Shown: positions 25,333 to 38,400 of the stretch, piece by piece
How positions within the stretch are numbered: position 1 is the first letter of the stretch
Layout of the letters: every line of letters begins with the position of its first letter
Assembly (NCBI GenBank): GCA_030765055.1
Contig: CM060951.1
Location: 53,394,922-53,458,921, forward strand
Source of the DNA: Mantis religiosa
Lineage: Eukaryota > Arthropoda > Insecta > Mantodea > Mantidae
DNA: 64,000 nt
Reading direction: 5' to 3'
Translations under genes and position numbers: made by a program
The notes under the pieces: generated by a model
Databases searched by the model: none
What the model was told of the DNA's origin: nothing
Seen by the model: the letters and a program-made list of their open reading frames with translations, nothing else

Positions 25333-26853
25333 GTAAGTTAAGTAAATATTTTATTTTGAACAAAACATACTTCAAGCATTTGTTTCAAGTTAAGAAAATC
25401 ACGGAAGTAACACAATTGTATTAAAAATAAATAAATTTTTATTACTTTCTGTATCATATACGTGGCGCCCCTTTTAGCAGGTTTATGTGCGCCTATTCTA
25501 CACACAGTCAAAATCGAAGCTTGCAACAGAGTTCTGTTTCTGATCACTCACAATGTAGTGCTAGGATGATATATTTACAGCAGAACCAATAAACTATCTT
25601 AATAGAAATGATATCTAAAAGAAACAGAAGCGAATATTTCAGAAAATACACTATACTTTTAATATAACGGAAAGAACAGTCCAAATACAGAGCAACTGTT
25701 ATGTTATACGTACTTCATTTAGGACCACCTAGCGCTTAACACACTTCGTTTACCTATAAAACAGAGGGAAGATCATTCCTAGAAATTATAATTATCTCCC
25801 ATTTTAAATACCAGAAAATTTACCATAATTTATTTTCGTAACTGATGTTTGTTGAAAATAAATCTCCAGAGCCTTAATTAAAAAAAGTTGAAGAAGGAAA
25901 TTTAAGAGTTATAGTTTCCCGGCATTAAATAAAGCGCCTATCCCTAATACAGTTACATAGAAACCTTAAGTAGGACGAACATATATTGAAAATAAAAGAA
26001 CAGGAGCCCACGCTGCGACATGTTTCATCCAACATTATGCTATACAAACGAATTAAAGCACATAAATTGTACTACACTTGCATAAGAACCTAAACTTGCT
26101 CCTGCATTCGTTCCGTTACTCTCAGCTTCTCGGTTTTACATTAAAATAAGAAGCTTTCAATACCTAGTTTTTCCTATTTTATACAATTCTGTGTGCTTAT
26201 GGATAATCCCTGGTTAAAAGCGATGCTAATGCTTTACAACTCAGAAATCATTCTCACATCTTCTCTTGGGGCTCGTTGAAAAGTTGGCCTTATGACTTCA
26301 AAAGAAAAACAAATGAATGTTGTAGACATACGAAACTCCAAACTGAAGTTCTGGTACGTCAAATTCCAGATATTTCCTACATTATGCACTGTCTCTATAA
26401 CGTCTTCTACTGTTTATCTGTAGGAAGGAGAGAAGGTCTTACATTTCCTTTCAAGAAATTGGTATAGAATTCCATTCGATATAGAATACTTTGAGGCTTC
26501 CTAAACATTTTTGGAGTTTGTATATACACCAGGTGGCCCAACCACTCCATTTTTCACCTATATAGACCCCCCTACGCCCTAAAAAACAGTTGCAGAACCA
26601 AAAGGAGCAAATCCTCTCTACAGTGAGGTCACCAAATTTTGTTCTTCTGCTAACTACCAGAGACGGTTCCCAGGTTTGAACTACGGTGTGTCCTCCGTGA
26701 TCACAGACAAGAACAGTGTAAACTACCGAAAAGAAAGTATGTTAGAATATTTTCAACTTTATTCACAGATACTTTTATTTTCCAGGAAAAAACGTCACAT
26801 CTCTTTCTTCAGCTATTTCCTAATGTTACGGACGGCACATTGTAAACCTGCGT

Positions 26854-27150
26854 GCCCGCCTCGGTAGCGTAGACGGTAGCGTGTCTGCCTCACGTGCAAG
26901 AGGTCCCGAGTTCAAATCTCGGTCAGGGTGAATTAACTAGATAAGGTTTTTTCCGGGGTTTTCCCTTATCCTGAAAGACGAATGTCGGGTAACTAAGTTC
27001 TATGGACCCTGGGCTCATTTGAGCATCATTTCATCAATTTTATTCATTACCCGATATGACTTAACGTTGGAGGACATAAATTAAAAAAAAAGTGGCGCCA
27101 CAGAAACATTCCACGACGGGGAAACGTAATGTATTATTGCAATTTGTTCG
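26854..27150 (+). mobile_element. tRNA-Val-like SINE (family 2), intron of gene 3
   Basis: Orthologous to the insertion at 6252-6550 but more diverged. The tRNA-like head (TAGCGTAGACGG, TCTGCCTCACGTGCAAGAGG, GAGTTCAAATC) is at 26854-26928. Confidence 0.7.
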
Positions 27151-27184
27151 CTTTTCATTATTATTATAACTTTTGCAGCTTTTG

Positions 27185-27903
<719 letters not shown>

Positions 27904-29152
27904 TATACATAGCAAACATAGAGCAAGTATAGCTGAGCAGTGTGATCGATCGGTACTTATGCAAGGTAAGCACCTTTCGGTAAGAAGAATTGTTATTCGT
28001 TCTCTGCACACTATTTTTCGGTTAAAAAAAATTAATCTGTTAATGACTTAGAACATTATTACCTTCCAAAAAGGATTAAATCAATAAAAAATATCGAAAG
28101 TCATTCTTCAGTACTTCCTGATCATCACAGTAGGGCAATTCACTATAAGAATAGCTGCAACTTAAACTTTTATTGATACTCCAATTGTCTGCAAGTGAAA
28201 GCAGAAGACAACTCACTATTGTCAACTTGATCTTATGGTGGAATTCCAGGCCATGGTTTCGTCCCTTCGATATCATGGCATCACAACTACTCGATCCCCT
28301 TCCCAAATCAATGTAAGCTCTTGTTGTTGTTGTTTTTTTTAATTTCTAACCGAATAGTATTTGTCTTTGTCGTTAGTTACACATGCATCAATGTTTTCTT
28401 TGACATACTTAACCTTGAAAGTTAGCAGGGTTAAAGAAACACGTTTTATACAATATAATGCAATGCATTTCTTATAGGATCTTTTGCAATTTTCTGGTCT
28501 TATTAAAGTATATAGATAGATTTCCGATAGGTGAGTGATAGTGAGATAGGTGTGTTTATGACTAGCTGTCGTGTATATCACAAATTGAGACTCTGTGTAT
28601 CGTAAACATAAGTTGTACAAGGGCGATATGCTCAATGTGGCTTCAAGAAACGCTGTGCCAGTTAGGAACGGTGCGCACAAAGCGGGCAGGCACATCCTAC
28701 TCTTTGAAATAAAAAGTATTGAAATGAAGAAATGATATAGCGATTTCCAATAATTTCGTTTTATTGAGTTTTCTCTCCAAAGACTACCATTATTACTTGA
28801 AGGAATGTTAAATTTATATCAAATTCGGAAAAATATATGCACGAGTGAAATTATTCAGCATCATCAGCAGCATCGTTTAGGTCTGTTGATCTCATCTTCC
28901 CTCATCAAGTGCGGACTTCTCTTAAATCATATTTTTATTTAGCTTTTCTAAGGGACCTCTACTGAAATATTGTTAGATATCGAATATTTTAGTAGATGCA
29001 ACGATTTTTTTTATTACTTTATCAAAGAGTAAGAATGTTTTTTTTTTTTGGGGTAGGTAGACTTTAAATCATATTTCAACGAAATAGCCCTCAATCTGCG
29101 GGCAATACACTTATTTCTGAAATTATCTTTTTTATTTCTGTAAATTCTGCAG

Positions 29153-29368
29153 GTTAGCGAATGTCGCCCTCAAGGAGCAGGCAACGGTGGCACTGCCGGA
29201 GGCGGTTTTGGGTTCGGGTTTGGTGCAAACGGCCGTCCTGGTGGTAACGGCGGAGGTTCTTCCTTGAACGTAGGTGGTCATCATCTCAATGCAGGTGGCC
29301 CTGGAGGTTTACTTGTATTTGGAAATCGTAAGGCACAAGATGGTGCTGGTCCTGGAACCGGAGCTTGA
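29153..29368 (+). CDS. Glycine-rich secreted peptide gene 3, exon 2 (mature peptide)
   Basis: With exon 1 this gives an 86-residue precursor. The exon starts after TTCTGCAG and encodes VSECRPQGAGNGGTAGGG, FGFGFGANGRPGGNGGG, then NVGGHHLNAGGPGG and ends GAGPGTGA with TGA. Relative to copy 1 it lacks four and five codons in two separate in-frame deletions. It keeps glycine at several sites where copy 1 has Val, Arg or Ala, but has LLV in place of the second GFGFG-type run. The acceptor, phase, single cysteine and stop position are conserved. Of the three copies this one looks the most likely to make the ancestral type of product. Role unknown; a secreted defence or structural peptide is the reasonable guess. 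Confidence 0.68.
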   Translation, partial: VSECRPQGAGNGGTAGGGFGFGFGANGRPGGNGGGSSLNVGGHHLNAGGPGGLLVFGNRKAQDGAGPGTGA

Positions 29369-29484
29369 TTTAGGATCAATTCCAGTGCCAAACACAGCGC
29401 TGGTGCCAACGGGGATGTCGGTTTTAACGGTGGTGGTGAAGAACAGGGTATACGGTGCTGGTGGAGGAAACAAATCGCCTATTA

Positions 29485-29490
29485 AATAAA
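29485..29490 (+). terminator. Polyadenylation signal of peptide gene 3
   Basis: AATAAA about 117 bases after the stop. Confidence 0.45.
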
Positions 29491-29816
29491 CATAACGTAA
29501 AGAGATGAAGCTTCACATTGTAATAATAACTTAACGACGTTTGAGGATGAATGAATGAATCATTGTCAGCATTTTCTTCATTTAAATATAGGGGTGAAAC
29601 AGCAACTGTACATTTTTTATAATGCACGTGTCAAGAAATTCAGATATAAAACCTTTTATAGCCAACATCTTTAACACTATAAAGTAAAACGTAAAAGAGA
29701 ACCCAAAATAGAATATAGTATGGACATAAGCACAGAGCACTATAAAACACAAAAGAACGGAAAATATGATAATGTATACATTTGGGTTAACCGAAAATAA
29801 AAACGATAGCAAATAC

Positions 29817-32207
29817 TTTTTTTTATTTTTTTATTTTTTATTTATTTCACATCCTGATATTTACATTTGTTTCACATTCTGATATTTACATTTTGGACAA
29901 GAACAAATGAGAGAACAATTTTGTTTGACAATGAAACAAAATTACTAAACACTAAATAGCTACAGAAACAATTACCTTCGTTCAAAAAAGAATTGATATG
30001 CCTTATAAAACTTAGCAGATTTTCTAACTCCAAAGAGCTTAGCATGCTCTGTTTTCAGATAACTCACATATTCAAAAGGATTTACATACTCCGAATATTG
30101 CAGTACATAATACACTGTATGAGCTAGTAATCACACACAAAACCGATGTCTGGCAGACGGAGCGATCACAAAGTTCGGTTCGAGAAGAATGTGTGGGGTA
30201 CACCAGTCATATCGGGTCAAACGGAGTTGCTGTAAATACATCAAAAGGCGTCCCTTAATCGGCGCCACAACTGCGCATTCATAAAGTCTATGCTGTATGG
30301 TATCCTCTCCATCACATTGCATACACTTACTTGAATCTGAGAGCCGTATCCTATGTAAACGACTGCGGGTGGTCAGGATATCATGTACCACCATGAACCA
30401 TAGGGATCGGAGTCTTGCCGACAGATGCTTCGATGAGATGTTAGAGAACATAGCTGAATATTGAGTGTCCGCTCTCCAATTCCTGGATATGCGCATAGCA
30501 GGAGCCTTACAGGGAAGCATCAATAGCTCATAGATTTTCTTCGAGGTGTAGTCAGTTGCAGTCCGAAGATAACTTCGGTCATGCACATAGCTTCGCATAT
30601 AGTCTAGGGTTGTTGGAATCCGTCTAACATCTAGTGGGGCGTCTAGTTCGACGGCAGTAACCCAATGTTGTATCCACTTGCTGGAGAATGTACAGTCTTT
30701 GTGCTGTAGTATATAATTCCGGCTGAAGAGAAGCGCTCGACATCTTAGCTCTATATTCCAAAGACCAATACCACCTTCTTTGGGTTGCTGATAGAGGGTT
30801 GTCACAGGCACTTTGAAAATATTCCCCTGCCATATATACCAACCAACCACTGCAGTTATTTGCCGATGATGTTGCTTCGGTATGGGAAGTATTTGTGCCA
30901 AATACCACAGCCGAGAAAGCACATAAGTGTGTATGACCCACATTCTTTCATATAAGCAAAGTTCTCGGTGATACATAGTTTTGCAGTGTACTTTGATTGA
31001 CTGTACCATTGGTGCCCAATTTATCGACTGCATTTCGTTTATATAGGCGGAATATAGTACACCTAAAATTCTTATCTGCAACACAGTCTTCAAGGGTGGT
31101 AATGCAGGCGGTTCTCTCCATGGACCTATGGGCAATATACATGATTTATCAGCATTAAGTGCCAAGCCAGAGACATGGCCATACTCCTGAAGGAGGCATG
31201 TCATGTTGTTGGCATCTGACTCCTTGGACAGAAGAACGCTTACATCGTCCGCATAGGCTAAAACTGCCAATTTATAGCCGTTCAGTTGTACACCATTCAC
31301 TGTGTCATGTAATTTATTTAATAAAGGATTGAGGGCCAATGCAAACAACATCATGGACGCTGGACAACCTTGACGAATGGAGCGCTTAATTGGTATTTCT
31401 CTGGTCAAAAATCCGTTAATTTGCAATCTGGAGGTGATGCCGCTTTATAAACACTTTATGGCGGATATAACTTTTTCAGAGAAACCATGCCACTTCAGGA
31501 TCTGAAACAAGTACCGATGGTACACGCTATCAAAAGCATTCTTAAAATCCAGCGAGGCTATAACTGCTTGTCTTCCAGTATATCCACAATAGGCTACAGC
31601 ATCCCGTAGAGAGCACGTTAAATCATAGATAGAGCGACCAGAAGTTCCACATGCCTGTGCTGGATGAAGCAACCTATCAAGTAAAGGCCGGATTCGATTG
31701 ACTAATATTCTGGCCAATAACTTATAATCATAATTCAGTAAAGTAATTGGTCTGTAATTAGTAACCTGAACTTTATCTCGTTTCTTGCTGATGAGCACTA
31801 TAACACCCTCCTGTTGTGAAGCACATAGTTTTTTTTTTTTTTTGCTGTATTATACAATTAAATAAATGCACTAAACTATCGCCAATAACATCCCAAAAAA
31901 CTGCATAAAACTCATGCGGGATGCCATCAGAACCGGGTGTTTTAGATGTTTTTCCTTGTTTCAAGGCTTCATACAGTTCCTCCTTTGTAATGGGCTGCTC
32001 TAATGCACTATTCTCTTCCGAAGTTACTTTTGGCAGAGATGGGAATTTCACATGTTGTAAACTGGCCACTTCTCCAGTAGGCTCGCTGAACAGGGAAGAA
32101 AAATGCCTATAGAAGGCAGCACTGATTCCATGCTGGGTCGTCTCCTCAATCCCATCCAATTGAAGTTGCTTAATCGTGTTGCTTTGACGTCTCTTGCTCA
32201 ATTTCAA
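29817..32207 (-). mobile_element. 5'-truncated L1/Tx1-like LINE
   Basis: Minus-strand LINE with its A/T-rich tail at 29817-29850 and a short duplicated motif (AAATGTAAATATCAG twice) just before it. The endonuclease part is missing: coding sequence starts at about 32207 in the pre-reverse-transcriptase region, abutting a mariner fragment. Its tail begins exactly where homology of the peptide-gene repeat ends, so insertion or a linked rearrangement defined that edge. Confidence 0.75.
30131..32207 (-). pseudogene. LINE ORF2 pseudogene: reverse transcriptase and C-terminal domain
   Basis: Translation gives the RT domain in order: GKTSKTPGSDGIPHEFY, NYRPITLLNYDYKL, SLDFKNAFDSVYH, IRQGCPASMMLFALAL and AYADDVSVLL (catalytic Asp pair at 31244-31249). 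Near the end is CMQCDGEDTIQHRLYEC, the Cys/His motif of many LINE C-termini. Overall style, with a Lys/Arg-rich pre-RT segment containing RRQSNTIKQL, suggests the L1/Tx1 group. Two lesions are visible: a 1-nt frameshift at a 15-base A run (31829-31843, minus strand) and an in-frame stop at 31445-31447. The RT motifs themselves are intact, so inactivation is relatively recent apart from the 5' truncation. Confidence 0.8.
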
Positions 32208-32957
32208 TCTTTCCTTTTTGAAGGTAATCGATTAAAATAGCTACATAACTATTCCAAAAAAAAAGCAGTAGTTTTAACTTTTTCCAGCCGGAAAGAAAAC
32301 ACCGTTTGTTTTCTTTGGAGCCGGTTTCCCCTTTGCAGTCCACTGTTTGGACTGTATTTTTGCTTCGGGAGTATAATGGTGTACACAAGTTTCACCTACG
32401 GTAACTAATCGGCAACAAAACTCGGATTTATTGCACCTAAACTGCGCCAACAGAGCGTTGGAAACGTTTATTCCAACGCGTTTTTGGTCTAACATAAACA
32501 GAAGCGGTACACCACGCGCAGACAGCTTTCTCATGTCTAAATGTTGATTTAATATGTGACAAACACGTTCTTTTGACATGTTCATAGCCTGTGCAATCTC
32601 TCTCACATTAATCCGGCGGTCGTTTACCACCATTTGAATTCAGCTGTCCAAAATATCATTATGGTAAATGATGGTTCAGAGTTCCCATGCACAGAATCCA
32701 ACTCATCTTTCATTTGCGCAGGCGTAGTGCCTTTCAAGAACAAGTTATTAATAACAGCTCGATACTCGATTTTCTCCATTTCCATAAAAACACTCACAAC
32801 AATCACTCAAACGACTATTACATAACAACTGAGCGTCCAAAATGGCTGAAGCTTTGGTGAATAACTGTCAACAGATGAAGAACGAAATTAACTAGCTTTC
32901 TTTTAAGAGTGCTCCATATTCATGCTGGAGTCGATAACTTTTCAAACCACCCTCGTA
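32208..32957 (-). mobile_element. mariner transposon, N-terminal half, decayed
   Basis: Minus strand: terminal repeat at about 32936-32957 (complement of TACGAGGGTGGTTTGAAAAG), then EYRAVINNLFLKGTTPAQ, an internal deletion of part of the DNA-binding domain, NVREIAQAMNMSKERV, DMRKLSA and LVTVGETCVHHYTPE. In mariners the last block normally reads VTxDETW; here the first catalytic Asp is Gly. The C-terminal half is missing where the LINE begins. It is closely related to the copy at 23254-24280, and the flanks downstream also match. Confidence 0.8.
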
Positions 32958-33565
32958 GGGTCTTAACATTATTTTTCATACATGGCAAATTGCTATATCT
33001 GACTTATAAATGTAATGCATTTTGAGTTAGACAGCTAGCAATATAAAAGTTGCAATTTAAAAGTTGACTTTTTTCCAGTACACATTCTTTTCAGTGCTGC
33101 TTACAGCGGACTATTATTTCGACGGATCTATAGAATTCAGTTCTTTCGTTATTGTGACACTCGCGGCTATAAATCCTACGTTGTACATAGTTCAAATCTG
33201 AAATTACAAGACATTTCTTCTTCTTGTTTTTCTTCTTGATTTTGTTAATTACTTCAAACAACAAAATAATAATACAGGTGTTGCATAAAAAATCAATATG
33301 ACTTCATTAACCTCATTTTTTCTTTTCTTTCTTCTTGATTTTGTTAATTACTTCAAACAACAAAAGAATGATACGGGTATGGCATAAAAATAATAAATAT
33401 GATCTCATTAACCTCATTTTTTAAAGATTTTTCTCAAAATCATATAAATCACTTATCAAAAAATTAGAAAAATTAGCTTAACTCCATTTGCATTTTGTTG
33501 CGCTTTTAATTTAAACACCTTTCATTTAAAATTTATGAAACCGTTTATGAGGCTTAAACAGTCAA
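32958..33565. repeat. Relic of the peptide-gene upstream flank, with a local 99-bp duplication
   Basis: About 32960-33430 matches 24281-24620 (shared stretches such as AAAGTTGCAATTTAAA and CTTACTGC/CTTACAGC), so this is a fourth, partial copy of that locus. A segment starting CTTCTTGATTTTGTTAATTAC is present twice (33232 and 33331), each followed by TCATTAACCTCATTTTTT. No peptide exon is found after it; sequence diverges from about 33430 and a GAT array follows. Confidence 0.6.
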
Positions 33566-34283
<718 letters not shown>

Positions 34284-37200
34284 CAGTTTCTTGCAGCAGC
34301 TACCTGTGTTATTTTCCTTCGCTAAGCAAATCCACGACATCACATTTGGTATTACCTTGAAGCCTTCACTGTATCGCACCAAATTTAACTTCTGTATCTC
34401 ATGTTCTGCAAGAAATCAAAAAGAGAGAAACTACGGAGCGACAAACATATTACTTTGTGAGATTTTCTAAAATAAAACTGGCACTACTTCATCCTAAATT
34501 TTCTGACCGAGTAGATGAGGTAGATAAGATACGAGGTCGGCAATTCGAATCCCACCAAAATCTTCCTCTCTGATTGAGTTTTTATCTACTTTTCCTTAGT
34601 CCTGGTAACCATAACATTGTATGATGCTAACACTCTCACAGTGTAAAATAAGAAGGTAGAATGTTTTGAAATACAAAATGACAGGAAATAATTAAACATT
34701 TCAATTCCTAAAAGTATTTCTTCTTCCTTTAGAATTAGATTAATACCCTTCAATAGCTTCATTCGATTAATCATTTTCATGTGTAAGAGGATAGTCTACC
34801 TCCATGACACTGTGCTGCGTTATCCTACGTCAAATTGTAGCGATGGTGTCTTCGGGCATGTTTAAGTCCGTAATGGAGCAAGAGATTCAGTTGTGCCAAT
34901 CGCCTTTGTTCAGTTCATTCACAATATTTTAATGCATTTAAAACTATTTATTAAAAATAAATTATTTAATTTATTAATCACAATAAATTTCTAAATTTAT
35001 TTATAACAGCAACACGCCTTTTGACAATGTAAAGGTCATGTATAATTATCTTAATCATACACCTATTAAAATCAGCCACATTCACCACAGAGTGGGCAGG
35101 TACTGTTTTTCGGTATTTCCGTAGCGTCGTTAGAGCACTCTTTCTACACGTAAACGTTGCATCTATTCGTGAACTCTTTTAATTGCTGTTTCAGAAACTC
35201 CTGTCTAAACAGCTGCAGTTGTTGAGCTCACTAGAAGTTTTATAGACTTTTCCCTAGCTTCCTTGCTACATCCATCACTCTATTCCCGGATTGTATCACT
35301 TATTTTTCCTTTGCTTCCGCCATAGCACTACTGAGTTACAAAACTCAGATTATATGTGTAAAATATCTCTCCTCTCCCCTTCATTTTCCGGTCGCCATCA
35401 GCTCGCGGACAGATAGTAGGACCTTAATCTTTCTCAGGTAACGTTAGAGTCATTATGTCAGAACATCCCTCACAGACGTATTCTCATGAGAGGAGCACTT
35501 GTTACAACTGTATCCGCCACGTAGCCAACATTCTCACAGGTGAAGCTTAAAAAGCCAAAAGTAAAAGAAAGTAGACAAAGTTTCTTGCGGAACTTAGTGA
35601 AGATAAGTGTGTGAAGATAAGCGTTTTACTGTCCAGTAGCATATCAGGCCCGAAAACCTATAGCGGCTATTGCACGTGACGCAGCCCCTGTCACCTAGGA
35701 ACACTGAGACGACATATAACGTGATATCAGAAAGACACCAACACAAACAAACGAATAAATATAAATAAATGACGTATACCAGAATAGACATATGCCATAA
35801 TGCTAGCATATACTCCGGAGACCGCCACAGTGACAAGGCCACTCAGTAAAGGTCAGTAAACTCCCTTTGCAATCCCTGTAAATAAACAACCCTACTCTAT
35901 TGTCTGTTTTGCCCTCAAGACCAGTTTGGTGCCTTTCAGTCGGAAACCAACCCATTGTTAAAATCCCATGCGTCCTTCTAACAACAGGCTATAAGATTTT
36001 GACCAACGTGCAGAACGCATGCTTTCGCATACATTTTTGCATGCGGACCGTTACAGAAAACGTCTCTGATGTTAGGTCCGAAACTGGAAATTCTGAAAAC
36101 TGATCTCAAGTGGAGATAGTTACCAGCCAATAGAAAATTGATATTTGTTCATGTTATTTTGCAAACTCCAAGAAATACCTAGAGTGGGGTTAATTTAAAT
36201 TCATGGCGGAAAGTAGGTTTTTCTACTAAGGGCACTTCAGTCCTGAGTTCTACGTGAGACGGACGCGCATTTGGCGCCGCCTAACAAGTACACTTCCGCG
36301 CCATGCACCGAGACAAAATGCAATATCTAACAATCGCTCCAGCGAGAGTTAACACAAAGAATAATATATAGCGAAGACGATAAATATAACCAATTCGACT
36401 ACGCAGTGCTACTGCCCCCGTGCTTCACATCACAATATTGACGGTGACGATAAACTCAGCAACCACACCGACGACGACTTTACGGTGGCGAGCAAGCAGA
36501 CTAAGGATAACAATAAACTTCTGCCAGATCCGAGGTGTCATCATTCAACCCACAACCAGTCAGGACGCACTCACCCCTTTAGTACAGATCAGAGTTCTCA
36601 TGCGGGATCTACATGTCACCACGAACCTATTAAAATCTCCCTCTCCTTAACCTCCTCGCGCCACCAATCCTTAATTGTGAGGCGTTTAACACAAGGGAGA
36701 ACTCGACGTGGTTCGCTACGGGCCGGACAGCCTCACACGTACAAAGGAAGGCAAGACAGTCCAGTTATTTCTGAGCGAAAGCACAGGGAAATAATCCAAA
36801 AAGAATCCGTTTTTAATATATATCTTTGTAGAGCGGTGTGTAGCAGGAATTTCTTACATACGTAAGGATTGGAAGTGGTGATTATGTATGACGGGATTGT
36901 TCTCACCTGATGTCCCAAGTTGTAATTGGGGTTGCGGATTGTATTCAGCCCTCCAGGATGGTGATCATGAAGACACGAGTTGCTAATTCTTCTTGGACCA
37001 ATCTGGCATTCGTATGTATCGATGTATCTAAGATCTCCGGATCTACTTCAGTCTGAGCTATGAGAACTCTTAATTATTAGACATGGTCGCGAGTGAAAGA
37101 ATTCAATTTTCTAAATAAACTTCGATACCAGTAAATGTTGTTACTTTTAAATTATCAGATGTTTAATTTAATTTATACTATTTTGAAAATTTTTCGTATG

Positions 37201-37544
37201 AAACAGGATAATAGTATTGTACACCTTGATCACAATTAACAGAAAACGGATAATAACTCTTTTACAACTCTTTTACTTTTTCGTGGTACTGAATTTACAT
37301 ATGTTCACAATAACGTTCTTCCATCAAAAGATGCATTCTTTTATAGCTGTTTTATCAAAGTTGTTGGTTTTTCATTCTCTTGTTGCCATCACTATCAATC
37401 AAACTTAACTTTTACTGCTCCATGTCACACATTATATAATCCCATTTTTAAAACTACCAATCACAAAACTTTCACATCATATCACTTACAATTTGCGTCA
37501 TCTCAAGATCTACTGAATTTTCAAAATTTTCTTTCTTATTCTCT
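34284..37544. other. AT-rich region without a recognised gene
   Basis: I see no gene I can support. Weak leads: a tRNA box-B-like GCAATTCGAATCCC at about 34540, possibly a SINE relic, and a minus-strand stretch near 35090-35325 whose broken translation recalls a helix-turn-helix (TAIKRVHE). The open frame at 36400-36865 is described separately. Confidence 0.5.
36400..36865 (+). other. Unassigned open frame, Thr/Ser/His/Arg-rich
   Basis: One plus-strand frame is open from about 36400 to TAA at 36863, without an ATG in its first half. It reads SHHNIDGDDKLSNHTDDDF, then TVASKQTKDNNKLLPDP, HHSTHNQSGRTHP and RRLTQGRTRRGSLRAGQ. The DDDFTVASKQTK stretch resembles the acidic-then-basic segment of some LINE ORF1 proteins, and the region is less AT-rich than its flanks. 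It may be the decayed start of a retroelement ORF1 or chance. Confidence 0.2.
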
Positions 37545-38400
37545 CACTTTCTTCTCGGGCAGGCAGCCAGGTGAAAAGATGATTCGACGTCAACGTTTTG
37601 GGAGTGTGCATCTCTCCCATCATCAGGATATTTATAAAATGTTATACCACAAATGAAATACTGGATATAACACAAATATAAACAAAGACAAGACACTATC
37701 AAAATTCGCATTACTGAACAAAACACTGTATTCAGTAAATTAAATGTCAGGTCAGGAGATGGCGTGAGTATAGAAATTGTGTCAAACAAACGTAACTACT
37801 TAACTTGATTATCAAGCTGTATTGATATTTGCTTCTTAATTCGACGGATTTCCATTTTAAGGTCAGTTTCTAACAGGAGCTGAACTGAAATCCAGCATCA
37901 CAATTAAGCTTGCTCCTTTCAGAAGAAATCGTCAAAGTCTTCTTAATTCTCCGCTCCCAGTAACTGTTGCATTCTGCCAAGATGGTCGTCTCCCGAAAAT
38001 TGGCTCTATGGTCGTTATCAAAACAATGTTGTGCCAGTCCAGACTTCTCAGGTTGTATTAAACGGATGCTTCGTTCATGTTAGATTATTCTAGTAGCGAC
38101 GGTCCTTCCTTCACAGGGAATGCGGTACACTCCCGGAACTTGGAAGCACAGTTTGTCTTTCACTGGTCTCAACAGATGCTTAATCTTCGGAGGTGGCTTG
38201 TGGATGGTCCTGATGTTGTATTTGGCGAGAATTCTGCTAATTCTGCCGGATAGATTGCCGGTAAACGGGATGCAGGCTGTAGCGGTAGGCTTATCTGACA
38301 GTTGCTGTATTACAGTTTTCCCTTTCCTAGCTTTGGTGATCGAGGCTTCAAACGTCATATTCGGAGTAGCCGTTTTGACGGAAAGTGAGTCTCAGGTGCT
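37545..38400 (-). mobile_element. Penelope-like element 3' end, minus-strand copy
   Basis: Minus-strand translation gives the C-terminal part of a Penelope-type polymerase. First comes the linker (IPFTGNLSGRISRILAKY, RTIHKPPPKIKHLLRPVKD, then PGVYRIPC). After a gap that removed most of the GIY-YIG endonuclease core follows HERSIRLIQPEKSGLAQH. In intact elements PGVYRIPC is followed by C-x-C and the YIG motif. The 3' region contains a hammerhead-like motif (37581-37631). It faces a second copy at 38401-39065. Confidence 0.7.
37581..37631 (-). ncRNA. Degenerate hammerhead ribozyme motif
   Basis: Minus strand: CTGATGA (37620-37626), a GGGAG/CTCCC stem II, then AAAACGTTGACGTC. The last part has the short stem III form CG-TTGA-CG ending at a GTC cleavage triplet. 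The invariant GAAA has become AAAA (G12 to A), which should abolish cleavage. Hammerheads of this minimal type are known from Penelope-like elements. Confidence 0.45.

Noticed and set aside
35090..35325. Helix-turn-helix transposase fragment on the minus strand
   Set aside because: Only a short match (TAIKRVHE) across broken frames; too weak to annotate.
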